From contig JANAVB010003400.1 in the NCBI GenBank assembly GCA_029216955.1, forward strand, positions 10,352,775-10,416,774: a DNA stretch of 64,000 nt. The letters are read 5' to 3'. Below, piece after piece: positions 34,944 through 46,166 of the stretch (its first letter is position 1; every line of letters begins with the position of its first letter). Source of the stretch: Iris pallida. Lineage: Eukaryota; Streptophyta; Magnoliopsida; Asparagales; Iridaceae. A program made the position numbers and the translations under genes. The notes beneath the pieces were generated by a model, which was not told the origin of the DNA, ran no database searches, and saw nothing but the letters and a program-made list of their open reading frames with translations.

Positions 34944-36807
34944 CTACAAAACAGAAGGGAAAAGTCACATGATCAGTATGAATTATCTGAATTAAAGATT
35001 ACAAAGAAAACTTATAATCTTGAAACAAAACACCCGACAGCCGAGGATATGCAAATGAGAAAGTATATTCGAAAAAGTGTAAGACACTTATTACAAAATG
35101 CACATTGGAAGAAGTGGAAGAATTGTATTACACATAAATCAACATATAAAATTATGGAGAGATGCATTATTGGAAGAGAGAAGATAGAAAACTGCATTCA
35201 AGAGAAAATGTTCCAACATATTAAGGATGCTTCCACAAGGACACGTCTGACAGATCAAATCCATCCAATACTACCCTCATCAAACATCTATGATCATAAT
35301 GGTCAGTTGATGTACAACTAAGGAAGAAACATCAATAGCAGAGGTTAGAATTCTCTACAATTAGCATTTCTAGGTCATCGAATAACAGTATTTAGATTCA
35401 GCTGGTTCATATTGTGTAAACGATGAAAGAAATATTTGTATAAACCATAGAACGTAAGAAGACACTTCCATAACCATAATAAACGATGGAACATATCCAA
35501 CTATAGAATTCAACATAATTAATTGCAACTTGATTGGTCTCCTAAGACAAGAAAATTGGGGAATTATGGGAATATCAGACAGAATTACTGGCAGCTAATG
35601 AGGGGTTGATTAAATCAACGATTAACACAAACGAAAGTTGGCTCACTAATGAGGCGACTTAATTATAAAAGTCTCTATTCGCAAAATTGCCATTTGGGAT
35701 GCCATGCCTCGGCTTAACGTGCTATGGAGATTAATGTAATTCCTAATAGCAATATTATATCGTATTACGTCTTTGTTTGTCTAGACTCTTTTCTAGTTTC
35801 AATTGCGTTAAGCTTAAACTGCATGATCAAAATATAGGTCTATGGTCTACCTAGCCGACAATTGGCCAATAGATTTTACGGCAAGGCCTTCTCTTAATCA
35901 TAGCCACCTTATCTAGAAATTTGGCAGCAACATCTCATAAATGATAAAACTTCCTCGATTCTTCTTTTTAGCAGAAGTTCCTTGCTCCAAAGCCGACCCC
36001 AATCTGAAGGGTCGAAATATTTTAATGTTTGACTCATAAAAGTTCATCATAAGGGATGACGAAGATGACTCATAAAAGTTCATTCAGGCAACTTGTGAGA
36101 TTAAATGTTTTAATTAAAGATCGAAATATTTTGAGATATCTGCAGTTTATATTCAAATGAGAAAGAATAGCAGCCAAAACTCATAAGAACTTCAGAGAAC
36201 TTTAAAATTAGTACAAACACTCATTTATCAAAAAAAAAAAAAAAAAAAAAAAAAGCAATCCTTTGATGCTTATGCATTGGAAATACACAAAGAGAAGAAG
36301 ATATGAGGGGGAAAAAAAACAGCATCAATTATACAAAACAATCCCTCCAAATATGACAAGGAAAAAAAGGGAGTCAGACCATGGGTCAGCAAATTAAATT
36401 TTCAATAATTCAGAAGAATAAAAAAAATACCTTCGCCAATATCAAAAGTCCACTACAATCTCACCAGAAAAACAATCTAAGCATCAACTACACATGCAAA
36501 CTGTATCACAATACAATGCGAATCGATACTCCAATAGAAATCACCACCGCCACAACAGCAATAACTTCCAAAAGAATGAAAGAAGGAAAAAAAATTGGAG
36601 TCAACAAACAATTGCAAGCATTGAAGAGCAGCAGCAGCAGCAGCAAATCCTTAAATGATGTGGGGGCAGCTGCACATGATCAATTTACTCATCCCAGCCA
36701 ACCCCAGACCCAATGGCAGGCCGGTGCAAGCCAGTCCAATGACCTTCCCATTTGTTCCCACATTGTAAAAGCAAAAAAAATTGAAACAACAAACAGAGTG
36801 GACTTAC
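34944..36807 (-). other. Intron in the 5' leader of the FPP gene
   Basis: Runs from a consensus GTAAGT donor (complement of 36802-36807) to a TTTTGTAG acceptor (34947-34944). It is AT-rich with a plus-strand poly-A run at 36231-36254 and a CAG microsatellite at 36631-36645. Leader introns near the start often raise expression in plants. Open frames inside, including a plus-strand one at 36381-36845, show no protein similarity. No transposon ends were recognised in it. Confidence 0.55.
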
Positions 36808-37030
36808 TAAGTGCAGATCTGCTGAAGAAGAAGAAGAATGTTTAGAATGTTTAGAGAGAGTGGGTTGCGCTTATGCTTCTTCTTTTGTGGTTGTTGCTTT
36901 AGTTGTTGTTATCGCTTGGATGAGAAGCACTAGAAATGGTCATCATTTTTGGGTTCGCTGAGCTCCTTGACAGTCCTGGCTGTCTAGGAATGGAGAGCTG
37001 GAGCAGGAGAGAGGAAAGGGCTAAAATATT
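36808..37030 (-). other. Probable 5' UTR exon of the FPP gene
   Basis: Minus-strand sequence rich in CT and CAA motifs (for example CCCTTTCCTCTCTCCTGCTCC, followed lower down by CTTCTTCTTCTTC), typical of plant leaders. It ends at a consensus GTAAGT donor. The transcription start is not fixed; about 37030 is a guess from composition, and no clear TATA box was seen. Confidence 0.5.
36899..36946 (-). CDS. Upstream ORF in the FPP leader (15 codons)
   Basis: Two adjacent ATG codons start a short frame, MMTISSASHPSDNNN, that ends in TAA within the proposed leader exon. Upstream ORFs of this size can lower translation of the main frame. Only its presence is seen; its use is inference and depends on the exon model. 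Confidence 0.35.
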   Translation of the reverse strand: MMTISSASHPSDNNN

Positions 37031-37189
37031 ATTCGGGTTAGGTGGCACATAAACAGCAATACGTTGGGAAGGATCCAAAGATGCGCTTACCTCTTTTTCT
37101 TTTCAACCACCGGCTTTCGGGTGATTACTGACACGTACTTGTTTTTAGGTACATTTTAATTAGCTTACGTTAATTACTTACTAACTATA

Positions 37190-37540
37190 AGGCTGTGTTT
37201 GATTGGGCTTTTTTTTTCATGGAAAATATTTCTATCACAAATTTTCCAACAATTGTAGTGTTTGATAGCTTATATTTTTTATGGAATTGTTTTCCAAAAA
37301 ACTACCATTTTTATATTTTTATCTAAAATGGTGGAAAATGAAACTTGTCCAACCCATAGGAAAATATTATTTTTCATGGAAAATAACTATTTTTCGTAGA
37401 AAATAATGGCAATCAAACACCCAAATTAAGTTTTTCATGAAATTTTTTTAAAATTCTATGGAATTTTTTTTCTAGGAAAATAATTCCATAGAATTAATTT
37501 CTTTTCCACATATTTTTCACCTTGCAATCAAATGCAGCCT
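37190..37540. mobile_element. MITE-like element (351 bp)
   Basis: Ends are inverted repeats: AGGCTGTGTTTGATTG at the left and CAATCAAATGCAGCCT at the right, with TA on each side. The interior is AT-rich with many TGGAAAA and TTTTCCA inverted motifs that could fold back. Short length and no coding capacity fit a non-autonomous DNA transposon; the superfamily is uncertain. Confidence 0.7.
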
Positions 37541-37863
37541 TAGGTAATGGTAGGGTTGTGAATTTTTTTTTTTTGGTAAGTATGTCACCAAAAACAATTT
37601 GGGTTTTACGTTTAGCGGACCTTTTCTTAACTATAGGTGGTCCTACCCCTTAAGTACTCGAATGTCAAAATGGATACAATCATGGCCGTAGCCACTTGGT
37701 CCAGAGGGGTCACGACTGCGCTCTCTGGATTTTTTTTTTTTTTCTTCTTTATATGTATATATTAAATGACAACCACTCCAGTTCAAATTCTTATTAGTTG
37801 CTAGTCGTATTTGAACAGTTGGAAGACTGAGTATTGACTTTAATAAAGAGCAATAAACTTTTT
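37541..37863. other. Intergenic AT-rich sequence without a gene
   Basis: Between the two inverted-repeat elements upstream of the FPP gene. Contains poly-T runs; no domain or promoter element could be assigned. Confidence 0.5.
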
Positions 37864-38291
37864 GGCTTAATTGAAATTTGATACCCTCAACTATTCCAGT
37901 TTTTTAACTTGATACACTAAACTTTTTTACTCGACAACTCAATACCATCAACTATTTAATATTTTCAAGTTGATACCCAAAAAATTTAAAAATACAAAAT
38001 TACCCCTTGCTTCCCAACCCCCTCCCTCCCCCGTCCTCTCTAAGTTGTCCCCACCCACCCCGCTGTTCCGCCCCCGCTCCCCCACCCTCCGGTTGCAAAC
38101 CCTCCCCCCCTTTTCGGGCGCGCACAGGTGGCGACGACAACATCACGAAGAGAGGGGGGATGCAGTCGGGGTGGGGGGAGCGCGCGCGGGGGGGGGGAGG
38201 GGGGGGTGTAGGAAGGGGAGTCGGGGTGGGTGGGCGCAAGCGGGGGTGGAGGTGGCGGAGGTGGGGATGGGCAGGGGTAGTTGGAGGTGCT

Positions 38292-38327
<36 letters not shown>

Positions 38328-38477
38328 CGCTATGGGGAAGGAGAGGCAGTTTTAAATTTTAAAAATTGATATTTTGGTCCTAGTTTTTTTTCAGGAGATC
38401 AAGTTATTACAAAAAAAAGTTTAGGGTATCAAATTGCAAAACTGGAATAGTTGAGAGTATCAAATTACAATTAAGCC
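37864..38477. mobile_element. Long-TIR element with GC-rich core (MULE/Pack-MULE-like candidate)
   Basis: The left end reads GGCTTAATTGAAATTTGAT and the right end is its near-perfect inverted match. Similarity extends for at least 65 bases and includes sub-repeats of TTTGATACCCTCAACTATT. The core (about 38006-38340) is very GC-rich, unlike the AT-rich ends. Long TIRs with a foreign-looking GC-rich core suggest a Mutator-like element that picked up gene sequence, but no clean 9-base target duplication is visible in the T-runs on both sides. Confidence 0.55.
38292..38327. repeat. Poly-G run of 36 bases
   Basis: An uninterrupted plus-strand run of G inside the GC-rich core of the long-TIR element. 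It can form G-quadruplex structures and is prone to sequencing error. Confidence 0.9.
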
Positions 38478-38721
38478 TTTTTTTTCTTAGTTAACTACTT
38501 TAAATTGTATTTAAATGTGATGGACATTTGTCCCTTTAAGAAATATAAATCTTTTTGAAATGTAATCGTTATTGACCGATCAAAATGATAAGTTTTAAAT
38601 TCTCTGGTAGCATGACAACGCAAGAAGAGAGTTTGGTTCTCGAACTCCATATGCTTCAAGATATGATCTTATCCTTAAGATATGGTTCCGACGTTTCTTT
38701 GTGAAATTACATTTCTTAATG
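38478..38721. other. Unassigned sequence next to copia I
   Basis: AT-rich, no open frame of interest. TAATG at 38717-38721 would be the target duplication of copia I, but its other copy cannot be seen. Confidence 0.4.
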
Positions 38722-39559
38722 TGTTAGTCTCGGGGCTTGACCAAAGATGGTAGACTCTATGTCGAGATCAGAGGTTCAACAAACGTTCACCTTCTGATAA
38801 TTCTCGAGATCCAAGAGGAATACCATAATATGAATCTGATTACAAAAGCAACAATAATCAGAAAATAAATCTCACGTTCTTCCTCGAAATCGCAGTTGCT
38901 GACGGACAGAACTGAGTTACAACTCAGAAGAAGGAGAAGAAAGAAGAAAGAAGAAGAAGAAAGGTTCTTGCTGGGGTGATTAAGATCACCGTTGCTCAAA
39001 GCAAGATTCGCCCCAACACGATCTGCTTCCAGGAACCAACAAGTTCACGAAGAACTTCTGGAACGCTCGTAAGTCAAAATTTGAGACTTGAACGGACTTC
39101 CTGGACTTTACGGACTTCCTTAACTCTCTTCTTGGTGCATCTTTCAACGGAGGCCAAGGGGCTCTATTTATAGAGTGGAGTGAGACTTCACCTCTTCTCA
39201 TATCCGATGTGGGACTAAAATACCAATACTCAAAAATAGAGTTCGATATTTTAGATCATCCCACAATCAGCATAGAAGTGTGACAGTCCACGCCTACCCC
39301 CCGAACACTCCCGTGCATGCACGAGACATCTTGGAGTCCGTGTCCGAGTCCGAGTCCGCACAACAAAAATTAACTTATATCTTTATTGGAATTAATCCTT
39401 TTTTCTTCTAGGAAAATACTCCCACATGACACACACTTGTGTCCCACCACACCTCATGTGCACACCTCAACACAATCAATGCATTATATTGAGATACTCA
39501 CCATTTGGTGTAGCCGATGTGGGACTATCTTTCCTAGTCCAAAGACAAAAACACCAACA
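38722..39559 (-). repeat. 3' LTR of copia element I (838 bp)
   Basis: Begins TGTTAGTCTC and ends ACACCAACA. At 39560 it meets a polypurine tract that reads GTGGGGGAT on the minus strand, the classic copia boundary. A TATAAATA box (39165-39172) and repeated CCCACATCGG blocks lie on the minus strand inside. Confidence 0.8.
39165..39172 (-). promoter_or_regulatory. TATA box of LTR I
   Basis: TATAAATA on the minus strand in the palindromic context CTCTATAAATAGAG, near the middle of the LTR, consistent with minus-strand transcription of the element. Confidence 0.7.
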
Positions 39560-40617
39560 ATCCCCCACATATCTCAATATATGGGTTGAGCGTTCCCCAC
39601 AGTGACTGCCCATCATGCATTAGGAGAGATGTCGCTACGACTTGAATCTTCCCGCATAGGTTAAATAACAGCATGATACAAAGATGGACTAAGTCTTGAA
39701 TTCTGCACCATAACTGTAATTCTTCCTACTCACATAATGACATCAACTGTGCTTCTGGTTACACATTAAAGGCCTTGTGCCAGCCTGGTTTCAGTGTATA
39801 ATTTTTGGGCGTCTATAAGTTTACCCTCAAGAGACGGCCTGATATCTTTGTCCATACACCATAGGTGAGTTCTTTATAAAGAGTCATGGCATGAAGCATT
39901 GCGCTTCTTTGCGGTGCTACGCCGCTATGACATGGCTTAAAGCCGAGGCTTTACCCCACCTGGGTACCTCATCGTAGTGTCATACTACTGTAGCATGAGG
40001 TCACAAGCCTCTTTGTAGTGCCAAACTACCTAGCATGAAGCCTTGCGCTTCCGTGCGATGTTACGTCGCTATGACATGGCTCGCGAAGCCGAGGCTTTAC
40101 CCTACCTGGTATCTCTTCGTGGTGTCATGCCACTGTAACATGAGGACATCGTCCTCTTTGTAGTGCTGTCTACCTCTCTTTATTACGATATCATACAGCA
40201 TTAGGCTACCTGCCTATTTGTGGTACTACTCCGCTGTGACTTGGCTCACAAAGTCGAGACATTACCCCTAACCGGAAACCTCATGGTGGAGTCACCCCCA
40301 CTATAGCATGGAGTTATACTCCTTGTAGTGTTGCGTCACCGTGTTTCCTGTAAAGCACTCCAGGCATTCACTCTGTCTGAGAACTCATTAAGGCATTTAA
40401 GCCAACCTTCCCACAGGATCCGTTTTTCGCAGAAAATAACAGTAGACAACAGTGGTTGTAGGTCCGTAACCTCTCCATGCCACAGAGGACAAGTACCCAC
40501 CGTTTCTGATATTCTTCCGGTTAATAGTCCTCTCTTGAACCAAAAGCTAGATGCCTAGTACATTTCTCTTTGAACTAATAGCGTAAAGCTTTATGGTAGG
40601 AATGTAATAACACAATA
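39560..40617 (-). other. Long 3' non-coding region of copia I with degenerate tandem repeats
   Basis: About 1 kb separates the end of pol from the polypurine tract. Within it, three diverged units of about 150 bases (roughly 39888-40030, 40031-40190 and 40197-40345) repeat the order CATGAAGC, GCTATGACATGGCT, GCCGAGGCTTTACCC and CTCTTTGTAGTG. No protein is encoded. Most copia elements have a short 3' UTR, so this extra repeated block is notable. Confidence 0.75.
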
Positions 40618-41793
40618 TCAGAATGCCTTCAAGCCCATTTTATAAGCTGTGTCATCGACCAGCTGGTGCTTGAGGCCCTTGGTGAATGGATCCGCCAGGT
40701 TCTCCTGACTCCGAACATCAATCACTGTAATAACACCCCTCTTAATGAGATCGTGTACTGCCCTGTGCTTTAACCGCACAGTCCTCTTCTTCCCGTTGAA
40801 GAGGTCATTTGATGCCACCGACGCAGTCGCCTGGTTGTCGTAGTATATCGGTATCCTTGGTATTTGTGCCCCAACCACTGGAAGATCATATATGAGCTCC
40901 CGAAGCCATTATTCTTCCTCCGCTGTGGTATCAAGTGCAAAGAACTCAGATTCTATGGATGACCGCGAGAGCATAGTCTGCTTCTTCGATTTCCACAATA
41001 TAGCCGCTCCACCCATTATGAAAATGTATCCACCTGTGGACCTCTCGCTCTCCACTTCTGAGCACCAGCTGGCATCACTGAAGCCTTCCACTACAGGAGG
41101 ATCTCTGCTGTAGTACAGTGCATATGTCTGAGTCTTCTTGAGATATCTCATAACCCGTTTCACAGCTTTCCAGTACTCAATGCCTGGGTTGCTCATGAAA
41201 CGACTCAGCATTCCCACGACGAAAGCTATGTCAGGCCTTGTGGCAGTAGTAGTATACATCAAACTCCCGATTACGCTTGCATACTCCAGCTGCCTGACGC
41301 TTTCCCCTGAATTAGGCTTCAGCTTCAGATCACACTTGTACGACGTATCGATCCTTGGAAGATCCTAATACCCGTAACGAGTGATCATCTTCTCAATATA
41401 ATGAGACTGTGACAATGCTAGTCCAGTGTCTGTCCGGATGATCTTGAGTCCCAAGATAACATCAGCATCCCCTAAGTCCTTCATACTGAACTTCGTCGAG
41501 AGGAACTTCTTTGTCTCTGTGACACAGCTTATATCCGTACCTAGGATTAGCATGTCGTCCACGTATAGACAAACGATGACTCATCTTCCGTCAGCAAACT
41601 TTGTATAGACACACTTGTCTGTTTTACTGACCCTGTAGCCATTTGACCTTATGACTTTGTCAAATTTCTCATGCCATATTTTGGGAGCTTGCTTTAAACC
41701 GTACAGAGATTTCACCAATTTGCAGACTTTGTCTTCAAGACCTTTGACGACAAACCCTTCTGGCTGTTGCATGTAGATCTCTTCGGTCAGCTC
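40618..41793 (-). pseudogene. Copia I reverse transcriptase and RNase H (5' part lost)
   Basis: Minus-strand pieces in order: MQQPEGFVVKG and KSLYGLKQAPKIWHEKFD (41772-41581), VDDMLILG-type active-site remnant and FSMKDLGDADVILGLKI (41562-41365), TRPDIAFVVGMLSRFMSNPG and GFSDASWCSEVESERSTGGY (41262-40909), and the RNase H end with YYDNQATASVASND and HRAVHDLIKRG (40878-40618). Stops or frame changes separate them. It is cut at 41793 by insertion of element F, so gag, protease and integrase are not here. Confidence 0.9.
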
Positions 41794-43139
41794 TGTAGGA
41801 CCGATTATAGGAACGAGTTGTAAAGCGCAATACTCTAGAGGGGGTGAATAGAGTAGGCAGCAAAAATTAACTATTTAAAAAATGTTAGTAACAAGATCAC
41901 ATAATATATATATCACATATATGTAAATGAAAAGTAGAGAGTAGAGAGCAAACGCAAACACAAGGATGTATACTGGTTTTTCTCTTGTGAGGACTAGTCT
42001 AGTCGGAAGAACTCTAGCTTTCAGTTCAATCCACTATGGAAAATCACCACAAATTTTCATCCGAAGTTCTTGCAACTTCTACAACGCGAGCTTTGATCCG
42101 AAGTACTCGACCAACTTCAATTGTGAAGTGTCTACCTTCAATCAAGCCTCTGATTACAATCACTCTGAAATGTCTAGACCGTATCGCACTGGCAAATCGA
42201 CTAGAGGATTGTAACTGACTTGGAATTTGAAAATGAATGGCTCGAAAAACTTTGAAAGAAGTAGTAGGCATATAGAGAAGGGTTATGAAAGTGAATTGGT
42301 GTATGAGTGAATTAAAATGATCGAAATCCTTCTCTATTTATAGTTTTTCCAAAGGCAGAATTCTGACAGAATTCGGACAGAATTCGGGCAGAACTCTATC
42401 AGAAAATCTCGTTGGGATCCGTAACTGCAGGAAGACCAAGTTCAAAAAGCAACGTTCACTAACCGAACTCTGGCCGAATTCGGGCCAAGTTCTGCTAGGG
42501 TTCTGTTTGGGTTTTACAAATTGGTTTTTGGGCTTTTTGAAAAGTCAAACAGTTAGGAAGTAGTTTGGACTTTTGTAAGTGGGCTTGTTTTCAAAATAAA
42601 AGGGTATTTTAAAAACGTTTCTTAGGTAGCCTATTTGCCAGTACGATGCAGTGTACATCGTATTCCTAGACTCAATAAATATAAAAAATACATTAATAAA
42701 ATAGAAAAACCAAGAGCCCTTTGATGACGCCTTTCTTCAGATATTTGAGCAAACATGAAAACGCTTTTTCCTTGACGGCGGTCGTCCAAAGATAAACAGA
42801 TCTGGAAATCTGAATACCTTTGCGAGGCCCCGGATAGGTCGTTAGGCGGTTCAGAGAAATCTTCTTGTATAACGCCGTCTTTGGCCCATCAATAATTCTC
42901 TATTGCATGTGTCCTGGTTTGATAAAGCTTGATCATGCTTACTGCATGTCTATAAGAACATGTTAGACAAACAAAACAATATGATACAAGCTACAATGCT
43001 ATAGAACATTGAACATTTAGGATAATGCTAAGTTAAAGTAGCAACATGATAGTGATTACATAAATATTAGTGATGTCATTATGTATAAACTTAATTGATT
43101 AGCCATATTCAAAAACATGATGTAATCATTGGGCTAACA
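41794..43139 (-). repeat. 3' LTR of element F (1346 bp)
   Basis: Starts TGTAGGACCG and ends GGGCTAACA. Minus-strand TATA box at 42335-42342. Clusters of GAATTCGG and GAACTC motifs lie just upstream of the TATA box (42355-42490). The internal TCTCTTCC at 43140 is the complement of the polypurine tract. Confidence 0.85.
42335..42342 (-). promoter_or_regulatory. TATA box of the 3' LTR of F
   Basis: TATAAATA on the minus strand within AAACTATAAATAGAG; the same box occurs in the 5' LTR at 55398-55405. Confidence 0.7.
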
Positions 43140-44985
43140 ATCTCTTCCTTTTTGATTATGACAAATCTTTTAAGTTTAATATATATACAATAGATACATG
43201 TATCACTAATAAACACATAATACTAGAATAATGTGTGCTGACTTAAACTTATTTCTCCCCCTTTGACATGATCAAAATTAAGATCCCCCGTAATTAGAGC
43301 TAAAATGAACTCAAGCATAAGTAAATAAGGAAAGCACAAATAATCATGATCAAGGATTAGGGGAACAGTGTAACAAGTTTAGAAAATTGCATAACTATAG
43401 TAGAAAAACTTGTCAAAAATAGTTGGTTAAAAAAATCAATCAATAAATAGTTTACCAACTAGAAATCCAAAAATGATTTCAAAACACATTTCGTTCATCA
43501 TATTATGTTTTGAAATAGACCAAAAAATATCAATATAGTAGGAATCAATCATTGGTAATAAATGAATCATGAGGAATAGAAATTTGCAGATCTAGTATAT
43601 ACCAAATAAAAAAAATAATGAGACTTTTAACAATGATCACAAAAAAATATGATTCATAATTTGCCCATACAAATTAGTGTATCAATTTCATAAAGAGTAT
43701 AATCATCGAAAAGAGATCAAAATAAGTATACTAGAATCTATGCAAAATCTATACCAAAGTTCATGCATTTGAATTCAATTACCTTAGCATGATATATGAA
43801 TATCCATTAGATAAATATGAAGGTAATGAAGACAAAATACCTGAGAAGGAGAAATGCAGTCGACTTGAATGCTCCCCCGCAAAGTATGATCAGTCTTAAT
43901 ATAGATAATCATGAACTTTGAGATAAAATCTCAATAAGAAATGCCAAATTATTTTAAACTCAAAGAATTATTAATAAATTAAATTAATTTTGGCAGGATA
44001 ACTTTTAGAAACTCGAATGAGAGAATTAAAAATAAATAATAATCATATATTCTCTCATCTAATACAAATCCAAATATCATGAATAACTCAGCAAGATATT
44101 TTAAGTAAAAGAATATATGTTCGTGATGAACTAGTTATACCACATATTAAGGGCATAAAAGAATTGAAACAATTAAATTTGCTCTCCCTTAAAATATGCG
44201 TATATAGTTCAAAAATAATTTATATGCATAAAAAATAAATAATCACAAGATCTAAGGAATATCCAAGATATGCATCTTTCTTTCCTTTGATCAAATGCAT
44301 ATAAAGTCCCAAACTTAAAACAAATATCATCTTTAGACAAATAACAGAAATATCCAATGAATAAATGCTTAAAGATTAATAAACAAAATATATCTCCAAT
44401 ATATATATAAAAGAAATATTTCAAGACATTAAAATATTTTTGAAAACTGTCTTTAATAAGAACATTTGAGTACAGGATATATTCAATAAATAAAAAATCA
44501 AAAAGACTTTTCAAAAATGTAGAATTTATTACGAAAAAGTGTCTTAGTAAATGTTCAAATGCGTCCATTTAGTCCTCAGACTGAAAGCTGGCGATTCGAA
44601 TCATGGAAACAATTTCAATAAAAGAATCTATAAATCTTAAATAAATCCATTTGAACAAATAATCATAACTAGATAAATGTCCAAAGAAAAGTGTATTCTA
44701 GATATATGACATGTCAAGGGGCAAATTGACTTGAAACAATTAACTACTCCACCTTTACATGGTTATATCCAAAATAATATTATAGATAAATTTTTAAAAT
44801 AAAATTCAGAGACATATTTTCGGAAGTAGGAAACTAATTAAAAAATATTAGGTCTTCTTATCAAAGTTCATTTCTTTCCTTTTAAACCCTTAGCATGGTG
44901 TCCACCTGACAACCGTAAGGTTAAAGAAAAGAAACGCTTTGAGAGAGAGAGACATTCAATATGCATGACTTCTCCCCTGCAAAGA
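43140..44985 (-). other. Array of polypurine tracts in element F
   Basis: Next to the 3' LTR a purine tract reads AAAAAGGAAGAGA on the minus strand. Related tracts recur near 43254 (AAAGGGGGAGA), 43871, 44181, 44747 and 44971, several followed by the same TTTGAC or TTTGC context. Sireviruses are known for a multiplied polypurine tract upstream of the 3' LTR. The stretch has no open frame with similarity to known proteins. Confidence 0.7.
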
Positions 44986-45296
44986 GTTACTGTTGTAGAC
45001 AGTAAGTAACTTGAATAAGAAGATAATAATATAAAGCTCAAAATCATTGAATATTACACAAGTTAAACATGAAATCACAAGACCATAATATTCAATGAGT
45101 AGTCACAATATCAAATCAATTTAAAATATAGAATAGAGTGACAAAAAAAAAATCAAAAGATGACAAACATTAACCTATGAAGATCAATATATGTTACCTT
45201 TTGTAAAATTAAATAATTAAATAATATTATCCATCAAATCTAAAATCCAAAATTCATCAGATAATAATTGCAACTAGATCTCAATAAATCTTTTGT

Positions 45297-45930
45297 TTAT
45301 AAAGTATTGATCAATCTTGGGTTAGCTGTAGAGGTACTGTCCTAGCTAACGGAGGTTCACCGGGGAACACTTAAGTACCGCTTCGTTTCGACCGTAGTCG
45401 TGGTGACAGACAGACCCTTTTTAGGCTTGTACCCAAAACAAATCTCTTCTTTAATAACCGAGGATTTAAGAAGAATTAGTGCAATATAAAAAAAATTATA
45501 TTCTATGGACTTAAAATTCTTAGAACAATGTAGCATATAGCATAAGATGTATCAATTACATTTATCCATATGTGCTACACAATCATTGGGTAACAATAAA
45601 TATAAAATATTTGTGAATCAAAATATAGGACTTAGATATGCTGATGTATTCTGGAATTTAGGGGACTGGGTTCAGTACCTTGGATCCAGAACTAGATAAT
45701 AGTTGTAAGTACACCTTAATAAATCTTAAGTCTATAAAGTATTGATCACTTGGGGTTAGCTGTAGGGACCGGTTCCCAGCTAGCGGTAGTCCGAAGACTA
45801 GTACACCGTGTCGCTTCAGGCTATTTACACCTGTATGACAGAAGGACCCTTTCTGCTTGTTCCTAAAATGATCTCTACTCTTAAGAACTTAGATTCAAAG
45901 GAATATATGCAGTATCATCGAGCAACATCA
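45297..45930. repeat. Pair of hairpin-bearing direct repeats in F non-coding DNA
   Basis: Two diverged copies of about 200 bases (45297-45500 and 45731-45930) share TAAAGTATTGATCA, a GTTAGCTG...CAGCTA inverted pair, a GACAGA..GACCCTTT block and a following TCTTTAA.A region. The inverted pair gives a stem at 45321-45350 and at 45755-45784. No protein is encoded; an RNA or recombination signal is possible. Confidence 0.65.
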
Positions 45931-46161
45931 AAATCCAGAATCCCTAAATATAAAAGAAGTAAATACCCAAATAATAGTTTTATCAAGATATTAAAAATAT
46001 CATGTATCCAAAATGTCAACCAAAAAGCCAAAAAAACATACATCTTTAAAAAAAAGGCTTTGAGAAATAAGCTAATAAAAAGAAGAACAAAAAAATTGTT
46101 CAAAGTAATCAATAGCTGAAGTATAAGATAAGTACAAGTTTGAAACTGCTTTTCAAAATAA

Positions 46162-46166
46162 TATAG
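46162..46166. other. Target duplication of solo LTR L (left copy, TATAG)
   Basis: TATAG directly precedes the LTR start and recurs at 52543-52547 directly after the LTR end. Confidence 0.85.

Noticed and set aside
36381..36845. Plus-strand frame of 154 codons upstream of FPP
   Set aside because: AT-rich, low complexity, lies across a leader intron of the opposite strand and has no recognisable domain.
44209..44568. Minus-strand frame of 119 codons, phenylalanine-rich
   Set aside because: Composition reflects AT-rich non-coding DNA between polypurine tracts; no motif.
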